Part shown: piece after piece, positions 1 through 5,272 of the stretch
Layout of the letters: each line of letters starts with the position of its first letter
Position numbering within the stretch: position 1 is the first letter of the stretch
NCBI GenBank assembly: GCA_963674475.2
Contig: CAXXFQ010000035.1
Location: 1-10,941 of the forward strand
Origin: CAXXFQ01 sp963674475
Lineage (GTDB): Bacteria; Planctomycetota; Planctomycetia; Pirellulales; Thermoguttaceae
Direction of reading: 5' to 3'
DNA: 10,941 nucleotides
The notes under the pieces: generated by a model
Databases searched by the model: none
What the model saw: the letters and a program-made list of their open reading frames with translations, nothing else
What the model was told of the DNA's origin: nothing
Translations under genes and position numbers: made by a program

Positions 1-2
1 CG

Positions 3-680
3 GTTGGCAAATACGACGGTCGCCGCTTCACCGCCGGCCCTTGGTACTCACTCGATTTCGGCGGACCGACGCAGTTCTACGCCCCGAACAGCCTCCTCGA
101 CGACAAGGGACGCCGCATCCTCTGGGGCTGGCTGATGGGAGGCGGCAGGCCCGGTTCGCCCTGGGACGGCATGTTGACTTTGCCGAGAAGGCTGGAACTC
201 GGCCCGGACAAGCGGTTGCGGGTGCAACCGGTCCGGGAGATCGATACGCTTCGCGGCGAGCGGCTTGCGGATATCGGCGACGGGCGAGTGCTTGAGAGCG
301 GAGAAAAACTCGACGTTTGCCGAGGGGCCGAGTTGGATGTCGTGATGGAGTTTGAACGGTCTTCCGAAGGACGACTCAGTGTCGATGTCTTGGGAGGAGC
401 CCTGTCAATAACCTTCGACATGGCAACTGGCGAACTGCGTTGCGGCGACAAGGTGGGCGTCGTACCACGCGATGACTCCTCCGGCAAGAACGAATCGTTC
501 ACGATGCGAGTTCTCGTGGACCGCTCGGTGGTGGAAATCTACGCCGACGGCCGTGAGGCAATGAGCCTACGGGTCCATCCGCCTAAAGGCCAGGACGCGT
601 TTCAACTGCACGTCGAAAAGGGCCCCGTGCGGCTCGCGCGGCTGCAGGCGTGGCGGATGAAACCGATTGAGTGGGAGTAG
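3..680 (+). CDS. Glycoside hydrolase family 32 protein (levanase / fructan or sucrose hydrolase), 5'-truncated
   Basis: The open frame enters from the left edge, so only the last 225 residues are visible. They hold the end of the five-bladed propeller, with LDFGGPTQFYAPNSLLDD followed by RILWGWLMG, which matches the GH32 FYAPQ..WGWL region. The C-terminal beta-sandwich domain follows, with LVDRSVVEIYADG near the end, the usual 'hDRSsVEhF' signature of GH32. Family members hydrolyse beta-fructofuranosyl bonds in sucrose, inulin or levan. The three catalytic acidic residues (NDPNG, RDP and EC motifs) lie upstream of the window, so activity and a signal peptide cannot be judged. The last codons (E-W-E-stop) fall in GTGGGAGTAG, which resembles the outer arm of the stem-loop repeat just downstream, so the 3' end may have been shaped by that repeat. 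The family call is firm; the exact substrate is unknown. Confidence 0.9.
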   Translation, partial: VGKYDGRRFTAGPWYSLDFGGPTQFYAPNSLLDDKGRRILWGWLMGGGRPGSPWDGMLTLPRRLELGPDKRLRVQPVREIDTLRGERLADIGDGRVLESGEKLDVCRGAELDVVMEFERSSEGRLSVDVLGGALSITFDMATGELRCGDKVGVVPRDDSSGKNESFTMRVLVDRSVVEIYADGREAMSLRVHPPKGQDAFQLHVEKGPVRLARLQAWRMKPIEWE

Positions 681-683
681 ATA

Positions 684-754
684 GTCGCCTTTCGCGGAGC
701 GAAAGCTGCGCATCAACGTCGCCTTTCGCTCCGCGAAAGTGGCTTCGCTCCCAC
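684..754 (+). repeat. Pair of REP-like stem-loop repeats (copies 1 and 2)
   Basis: Two copies stand in tandem with a 34-bp period. Copy 1 (684-705) is GTCGCC then TTTCGC-GGA-GCGAAA then G. Copy 2 (718-739) is GTCGCC then TTTCGC-TCC-GCGAAA then G, so its three-base loop is the reverse complement of copy 1 although the flank is the same. Copy 2 runs on into GTGGCTTCGCTCCCAC (739-754), whose outer CTCCCAC is the inverse of GTGGGAG at 671-677. Each core can fold into a 7-bp stem (CTTTCGC/GCGAAAG in copies 3-4; the same core here). They sit directly after the GH32 stop codon and between convergent genes, a usual place for REP elements. Confidence 0.85.
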
Positions 755-830
755 TATATCAGACATCCATTCCGCATGCTCCGTCGGAGTTTCCTCGGGG
801 AAGCCTTCTTTGGAATCCATTCAAAACGGC

Positions 831-887
831 TGCTTTCGCGGAGCGAAAGGCGACTTTTCTCGCTGCTTTCGCGGAGCGAAAGGCGAC
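831..887 (-). repeat. Pair of REP-like stem-loop repeats (copies 3 and 4), opposite orientation
   Basis: Two near-identical direct copies, at 833-854 and 866-887 (33-bp period), read TGCTTTCGCGGAGCGAAAGG and then CGAC on the plus strand. Relative to copies 1 and 2 the flanking GTCGCC is now on the minus strand. The last base of copy 4 is also the last base of the stop codon (TAG, 889-887) of the neighbouring minus-strand gene. The stem-loops may serve as a bidirectional transcript end for the two convergent genes, but no clear T-tract follows, so a terminator role is a guess. Confidence 0.85.
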
Positions 888-1783
888 TATGGGGACGGAT
901 TCGGCTCGCCACCGGCGATGGTCATTAACGCTTCGAGTGTTGCGGCGTCCGTGTCGTAGTCGAGTCGTTTCACCGTGCCGTCCGCCATAAGAACGGCGAC
1001 GCGCGATATATGATGACTGCCCAAGCCGGGCCGCCTATCCTCTTTCGTTGACGGTTGGACGAACGTGTGCGGCATCGTTTCAATATCGTAATCCCGGGGT
1101 TCCATCCGGTTGATCTCGGTATTGACGACCTCGGCCAGAAGCATCGTGTTCTCCGGCCCGTCGGTGATATCGCTCAGACGGACGCCGTCCGGTCCCTCGC
1201 CCACGGTCCCCGGCCCGGTGATCATGACGTAATCGGTCCACAGGTTTTCTTCGATGTTTGATGCCCGACGTTTCGGACAACGAAAGGCATTCATAGCCGT
1301 GGACGCGAACTGCCGGTTGTGCGCGCTGTTCCATGGTTCGTCGAGTTGAATGCGCTCGTACATCGCCCGTTCCTCGACGTAGGGCAGGATCAACGTCCGC
1401 CAACTGTGCAGCCGATTGCCGTCCTTGTCCACGGTATAGGGCGGAGGGAAACGCCCGTACTCGTCGTGGTAGTTCTGAAGTGCCAAGCCGAGCATGTGTA
1501 GATTGAATCTGCACGCGCTTTCCGGGGATATCGAATGCTTAGCCGTAATTGCCGGTAAAACGAGAGCGACCACCAACACAACGAACAAAAGGACGCCGGC
1601 CAGCGACGCCCAATACCCGCATCCCGGCGCGGCGCATGATTTGTCGCAGGAAGCGGCATCCGTCCCTCCCGGCAAACTCGCAATAGGCCGGCCACACCGC
1701 GTGCATGAGGCCCCCTCTTTCGGCTGCTCTTCGACCGAATCCATCACCAAACCGCAGCGAGGACATGTGATCTTGCTAGACAT
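887..1783 (-). CDS. Zinc-ribbon, membrane-anchored DUF1559 (H-x9-DG) protein
   Basis: A 298-residue protein starting at the ATG at 1783, chosen over one 11 codons upstream because GGAAGGGAG (about 1789-1797) stands at normal ribosome-binding distance. Residues 7-30 form a zinc-ribbon-like pair of knuckles (CPRCG and CTRCG), and more Cys lie at 46, 50 and 55. One transmembrane helix spans about 58-80 (ASLAGVLLFVVLVVALVLPA). Residues 90-290 match DUF1559: CRFNLHMLGLALQNYHDEYG RFPP, a WRTLILPY segment and the terminal H258-x9-D268-G269. DUF1559 proteins are abundant in planctomycetes and normally start with a type IV pseudopilin helix carrying a prepilin cleavage site. Here that site is absent and a cytoplasmic zinc ribbon replaces it, leaving a plain N-in/C-out anchor. 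Function is unknown. It is 72 bp downstream of the ABC permease on the same strand, so it may be the last gene of that operon or have its own weak promoter (TACAAT near 1822-1827). Confidence 0.85.
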   Translation of the reverse strand: MSSKITCPRCGLVMDSVEEQPKEGASCTRCGRPIASLPGGTDAASCDKSCAAPGCGYWASLAGVLLFVVLVVALVLPAITAKHSISPESACRFNLHMLGLALQNYHDEYGRFPPPYTVDKDGNRLHSWRTLILPYVEERAMYERIQLDEPWNSAHNRQFASTAMNAFRCPKRRASNIEENLWTDYVMITGPGTVGEGPDGVRLSDITDGPENTMLLAEVVNTEINRMEPRDYDIETMPHTFVQPSTKEDRRPGLGSHHISRVAVLMADGTVKRLDYDTDAATLEALMTIAGGEPNPSP

Positions 1784-1855
1784 GCGATCTCCCTTCCATA
1801 TATGAGCGTGTCTCAAACCCCATTGTACCCGGTGCCTCTGAAATCCGATACCCCC

Positions 1856-3508
1856 TCAGCGGCACCGGTTCCACTCCAACGCCAGCGGCGCGAGGGCAAT
1901 CCGCACCAAAGGTAGAACCAGAATCACGCCGGTGAGAATCAGATACGGCGGGACGAGACCGCTGGGAATCAGGCGGCAGAATACGCCGAACAGAGCGGCT
2001 GCTATAGCCGTCCAACTCACCGCAAGCCACCTCATCAAACGTGGTTCGATCAGGCCGAAGCGGACGTTCCGGCGTACCAGCCATACTCCCAGGAGCAACT
2101 TGACCGCCGCCAGGAGCGCCAGTACTAGCGGGGCGGCAAGGCGAAGGATTTCCCGGGAATGCGGGTACTCAGAAAGCCGGCACCCGCCGAGGAAAGCCCC
2201 AAACAGGATGATGTTCATCCCGCAGACGCCGCCGACCATCACCCAGTTCCGGCCGGTCAGCCCGATGAAGAGCCCGGAGATGATTGATTTCCAAGTGATC
2301 GCCGGCAGCAGGATCGCGGCCAGGACAACGACAGCCACCTGCTGGGCCGATGAAAGGCCCTCCGTGATCGTATTCCACCAGCGGACGGAATCACCCCACG
2401 AGTTCGTCAAGAGGAACATCGCCGCGATGACACACAGGACGATTCCCCATCCGGCACCCACGCTGAGTGCAGCGGCCTTCATCTTGGCCCAAACGAACTC
2501 GCTGCAACGCATCGGCCGCGTCGCCAGGAACGGAGGGATCGCCTGGGCCGTTCCCCGCTTCCCGCAATTCCCCCAGTTGCCGCTGCCGGCAATCCCCGCA
2601 AAGAGCGGAACCGCGAGCAACAGGAACGGGGTGCGAAGCGGCGAGCCGGGCCCAAGCCGCGGGTTGTGGCGGCTGAAGGGAATCAAAATCGCCAGGAAGA
2701 GGCTCATCAGGGCGACCATGAGCGGAAGCCCCAATCCAAAACGTCGCCATTCGTACCAGGTCTGAGCGCGGGACGGCGAGGAGAGGCGGGTTCCTCGCAG
2801 CGCAAATCGGTCGGCGAGGGTTCCAATCCACGCGATCATCCATTTCAGGTCCGGCTGATCGCCCCGCCGTGCCCTGGCAACCCCGCGGACGGCGACGGCG
2901 TAGGCCGGTACGATTGTGGCGAGAAGCAGCGATGCAACGAAGCCTTCGTGAAAATCCGCCATCCATCGGAGCGAGGAGAACGCGACCAAGACGGCAATCG
3001 CCGCGGCGGCCGTGAATATCCGAAGTCCCGGCAGCCCGAACGGCCGCCAAGAAAGTGCCTGAATCCACGTCAGGCAACTCGCGACCAGGGCCGCCGGCCA
3101 CCACAGAGCGACTTCCAGCCCGTGAGGCCGAAAGAGGATTCCCGCCGCCGCCAGCCAGGTAAGCGCCCCGGCCGACGTACCCAGGAACATCGGCCGGGAG
3201 ACCAGGACCGCGGTCGTCAGCGGCTGAGTGAACGTATACGAGGGAAAGGCCGATTCCACGCCGCCGATGTCTCCGTCGCAACCGTAGGCGAACAGGGGCA
3301 ACAATCCGTAGAGGAGGGGTGCGGCGCCAAGCAAGCGGATCAGGAGGAGGCCGTGTTCGTGCATGGGAAAGGTCACGCCAAGAAAGACGCCGTCCGCGAC
3401 CGCATGGCAGAGCCCCCATACGGCGATCAGCCAGACGCTTCCGCCGATCAACATCCATCGCTGCCGCGTCCAGAGTTCCCAAAGTACGGCGTTACTTCGC
3501 GAAAGCAT
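1856..3508 (-). CDS. ABC-2 type transporter, permease subunit (large, multi-spanning)
   Basis: A 550-residue, very hydrophobic protein. I start it at the ATG at 3508, two bases after the stop of the ATPase gene, with GGGAGAG as ribosome-binding site; the open frame upstream is only the shadow of the ATPase gene. I count about 12 to 14 hydrophobic segments, beginning with WMLIGGSVWLIAVWGL (about residues 18-33) and ending with LILTGVILVLPLVRIAL near the C-terminus. A polar stretch in the middle contains PPFLATRPM..SEFVWAKMKAA, which I recall as a conserved patch in permeases paired with YtrA-regulated ATPases. It would form the membrane channel for the ATPase encoded just upstream. Substrate is not deducible; related cassettes in Gram-positive bacteria respond to cell-wall-active compounds, but extending that here is inference. 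Confidence 0.85.
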   Translation of the reverse strand: MLSRSNAVLWELWTRQRWMLIGGSVWLIAVWGLCHAVADGVFLGVTFPMHEHGLLLIRLLGAAPLLYGLLPLFAYGCDGDIGGVESAFPSYTFTQPLTTAVLVSRPMFLGTSAGALTWLAAAGILFRPHGLEVALWWPAALVASCLTWIQALSWRPFGLPGLRIFTAAAAIAVLVAFSSLRWMADFHEGFVASLLLATIVPAYAVAVRGVARARRGDQPDLKWMIAWIGTLADRFALRGTRLSSPSRAQTWYEWRRFGLGLPLMVALMSLFLAILIPFSRHNPRLGPGSPLRTPFLLLAVPLFAGIAGSGNWGNCGKRGTAQAIPPFLATRPMRCSEFVWAKMKAAALSVGAGWGIVLCVIAAMFLLTNSWGDSVRWWNTITEGLSSAQQVAVVVLAAILLPAITWKSIISGLFIGLTGRNWVMVGGVCGMNIILFGAFLGGCRLSEYPHSREILRLAAPLVLALLAAVKLLLGVWLVRRNVRFGLIEPRLMRWLAVSWTAIAAALFGVFCRLIPSGLVPPYLILTGVILVLPLVRIALAPLALEWNRCR

Positions 3509-3510
3509 GG

Positions 3511-4449
3511 CTATTCTCTCCCGGTTTCCTCTTCCGTGACGAGGCACTCCCTTCCCACTCGGGCGACGAATATCTCGTCGAGGGAAGGAATGTGCCGATC
3601 GACGATTTGCGCACCGGCCCCGGCGGCCGCAGCCTGCAACGCGTCGAGCCGCCCATTGCAGACGGCCGTCCATTCGTGCCCCGACCCTTTCCAGCCGAGG
3701 GCCCCGGCCAAGACGGGTGTCGAAACTTGCGGGGCGTCGAATCGGACGGTGAGGCAATGAAATGAATCCTTGATCCGGTCCAGCGTGTCGCACAGGACGA
3801 TGCGTCCCTCGTCGATCATGGCGACGTGATCGGAAACACGTTCCACTTCATCCAGCAGATGCGAGGAAAAGAGGACGGTTCGCCCCTCCTCGCATACGGT
3901 GCGAATGACGGCCGTCAAGATATCGCGCCGCGCAATCGGGTCGAGTCCCGTCGACGGCTCGTCCAGCAGCAATATCTCGGGGCGGTGGGCCAAAGCGATG
4001 AGCAGCCCGGCCCGCGCGCGCTGTCCTCTGGAGAGTTGCTTGATCTTCTTGCCCGGATTCAACTCGAACGTCCCACGGAGTTCTTCCGCGTAGGCGTCGT
4101 CCCAAGTGGGATAAAAGGCACGATTGTATTGAAGCAATTCGTCGACGCGCATCCATTCCGGCAGGTCGTTCTCATGCGAGAGATAGCCGATTCGCGACAA
4201 GACGCCGACCGGATCGGCCACCGGGTCACACCCGAACACGCGAACGCGGCCGGTTTGCGCTTTCAATAACCCGAGCACGTGTTTCAGCAGCGTCGTCTTG
4301 CCCGCCCCGTTGACGCCGACCAGGCCGAAGACAGCCCCCTTCGGAACGCGGAGACTGACGTCGTTGAGTGCAAGCGCCGCACCGAAGCGTCTGGTGACCG
4401 ACTCGAATTCGACGACCGACTCGCCGTTCGACTTACTATCGTCCATCAT
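3511..4449 (-). CDS. ABC transporter ATP-binding protein (YtrB/YhcH-like)
   Basis: A 312-residue ATPase with all main motifs: Walker A G45-VNGAG-K51-T52, signature LSRGQ at 139-143 (R in place of the second G), Walker B ILLLDEP at 159-165 with E164 as catalytic base, and the H-loop His197 in SSHLLDE. The Q-loop glutamine is missing: the stretch reads GYLSHENDLPEW (residues 88-99), with His/Glu where Gln is usual, a pattern I associate with this subfamily. A C-terminal accessory domain of about 90 residues follows. It energises the permease encoded 2 bp downstream. The start overlaps the end of the repressor gene by 14 bp; two ATGs in a row (4449 and 4446) follow AAGGAGTGGAG, and either may be used. 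The overlap argues for translational coupling with the repressor. Confidence 0.93.
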   Translation of the reverse strand: MMDDSKSNGESVVEFESVTRRFGAALALNDVSLRVPKGAVFGLVGVNGAGKTTLLKHVLGLLKAQTGRVRVFGCDPVADPVGVLSRIGYLSHENDLPEWMRVDELLQYNRAFYPTWDDAYAEELRGTFELNPGKKIKQLSRGQRARAGLLIALAHRPEILLLDEPSTGLDPIARRDILTAVIRTVCEEGRTVLFSSHLLDEVERVSDHVAMIDEGRIVLCDTLDRIKDSFHCLTVRFDAPQVSTPVLAGALGWKGSGHEWTAVCNGRLDALQAAAAGAGAQIVDRHIPSLDEIFVARVGRECLVTEEETGRE

Positions 4450-4849
4450 GACTCCACTCCTTCCTGTCGACGGGTTCCAAATTCGTCTCGCGGCGGCGGA
4501 CGAGTTCCACTACCTCGTCGACGGAAATATCCAACTGCCGAGCCTCGGCCAAGAGCGCATCGACCCGCGAGGTGAGGATTCGGTGCCGCTCCCGGGAATC
4601 CAACGGCGAGCCGCGGTCGGAGACGTAGGTTCCGGCCGTGCGGTGTTTGACGACCACTCCAGCGGTTTCCAGTTCACGGTACGCCCTCGCGACCGTGTTC
4701 GGATTGACCACCAACTGCTCCGCCAGCGCACGGATCGAAGGGAGTTCTTCGCCGGCCGACAACCTGCCGGAAGCAACGAGGTACTTCAGTTGGTTGACGA
4801 TCTGCAAATAGATCGGAACGCCGTCGCTGGAGGAAATGTGGATATGCAC
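4436..4849 (-). CDS. GntR-family transcriptional regulator, YtrA subfamily
   Basis: A 137-residue regulator. The N-terminal winged helix-turn-helix begins with the typical VPIYLQIVNQLKYLVASG (residues 11-28). The recognition part is LPSIRALAEQLVVNPNTVAR (36-55), and the wing is GVVVKHRTAGTYV (64-76). The C-terminal part is only about 60 residues and probably helical, too short for the FCD, UTRA or aminotransferase domains of other GntR branches. That shortness, together with the ABC genes downstream, marks the YtrA branch. These repressors usually control their own operon of ABC transporter genes. The start is a GTG at 4849; no strong Shine-Dalgarno is visible, but the first residues fit the family and an in-frame stop (TAA, within the operator) excludes a start much further upstream. 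Confidence 0.92.
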   Translation of the reverse strand: MHIHISSSDGVPIYLQIVNQLKYLVASGRLSAGEELPSIRALAEQLVVNPNTVARAYRELETAGVVVKHRTAGTYVSDRGSPLDSRERHRILTSRVDALLAEARQLDISVDEVVELVRRRETNLEPVDRKEWSHDGR

Positions 4850-4887
4850 GAACCGGCTCGGAGGGAATGCCTTCTTCAGGCCGCGGG

Positions 4888-4913
4888 CTTTGTATTACTG
4901 TGTTAATACAAAG
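4888..4913. promoter_or_regulatory. Perfect inverted repeat, probable operator of the GntR/YtrA repressor
   Basis: CTTTGTATTA (4888-4897) and TAATACAAAG (4904-4913) are exact reverse complements around a 6-bp spacer. The site lies 39 bp upstream of the repressor start and covers the predicted -10 box and start point. YtrA-type repressors bind dyads of roughly this size upstream of their own operons, so autorepression is the natural reading. The dyad is seen directly; the ligand protein is inferred. Confidence 0.75.
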
Positions 4914-4931
4914 TTTTTGCGGTGTCGTCAA
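4903..4931 (-). promoter_or_regulatory. Sigma70-type promoter for the GntR-ABC operon
   Basis: On the minus strand a TTGACG box (4931-4926) is followed after exactly 17 bp by TATTAA (4908-4903). The -35 box matches the consensus in five of six positions and the -10 box in four of six. The -10 box lies inside the inverted repeat, so a bound repressor would block RNA polymerase. The predicted transcript start is near 4896, giving a leader of about 47 bases. Confidence 0.55.
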
Positions 4932-5272
4932 GTAGGTGGAGAGACCGCCCCAGAAGATTTTCCCCGTCGCCGGAGTTGCGAGTGTATAGGCCTCCATTCC
5001 CCCATGCAGGGGGGTACGCGGCCTGAGTGGCCCCCATGAGTGGTAACGCAACGAGGACCGCCGACGCGTCAAAACCGATGCGTCGGGGTCCTCGGCGTTT
5101 CCAAGAGATGACCTGCCCGGCGTCTGCTGGTGGGCGCCGTCGGCAGTCCCGAGTGTGTTGCGAGGCCGGCTCGGCCGGCATACCGTTCGATTGCGCAGTA
5201 CCGTCGCATCCCGGTGCAGGGGCGCATCTTCCGCGCTATTCCTCAACCTGACGACAACGGTTTACTCGGCCC
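4914..5272. other. Intergenic region without a convincing gene
   Basis: Apart from the promoter at its left edge, this stretch between the repressor gene and the 3' end of the peptidase gene holds only inverted repeats: CCCCC-ATGCA-GGGGG at 4999-5013, the long hairpin at 5045-5099, and GCCGGC-TCG-GCCGGC at 5165-5179. A minus-strand open frame (5181-4903) contains a signal-peptide-like stretch (ASAVLVALPLMGATQAAYPP), but I see no ribosome-binding site, no convincing start and no recognisable domain, and its end lies in the promoter. The region may serve as 3' untranslated region of the peptidase gene or encode a structured RNA. Confidence 0.5.
5045..5099. other. Long GC-rich hairpin (imperfect inverted repeat)
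   Basis: The left arm CGAGGACCGCCGACGC (5052-5067) pairs with GCGTCGGGGTCCTCG (5080-5094) over 15 base pairs with a single bulged base and a 12-base loop. Beyond a two-base bulge the stem continues with AACGC (5045-5049) against GCGTT (5095-5099). It lies 174 bp beyond the peptidase stop codon. There is no T-tract of note on either strand, so a classical intrinsic terminator is not supported. It could protect the 3' end of the peptidase mRNA or be the remains of a small mobile repeat. Confidence 0.65.

Noticed and set aside
684..887. The four short repeats as a CRISPR array
   Set aside because: Orientation changes between pairs, the units are palindromic, and only about 11-12 bp separate copies within a pair; no cas genes are nearby.
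1829..1868. Inverted repeat CCGGTGCC / GGCACCGG around the permease stop codon
   Set aside because: The 24-base loop and lack of a T-tract make a terminator unlikely, and half of it is coding sequence.
3496..3505. TTCGCGAAAG near the permease start, resembling the stem-loop repeat
   Set aside because: It lacks the GGA/TCC loop and the GTCGCC flank, and it codes for the first residues of the permease.
2391..3760. Long open frames overlapping the permease gene on both strands
   Set aside because: Their products are Arg/Pro/Gly-rich and of low complexity, and the permease frame shows continuous membrane segments and a good start behind the ATPase gene.
3509..3793. Extension of the permease frame 95 codons upstream of 3508
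   Set aside because: It overlaps the end of the ATPase gene in another frame, has arginine-rich nonsense composition, and the ATG at 3508 has a ribosome-binding site.
4903..5181. Minus-strand open frame of 92 codons with a signal-peptide-like stretch
   Set aside because: It has no ribosome-binding site or recognisable domain, contains the long hairpin, and ends inside the repressor promoter. It cannot be wholly excluded as a small exported protein.
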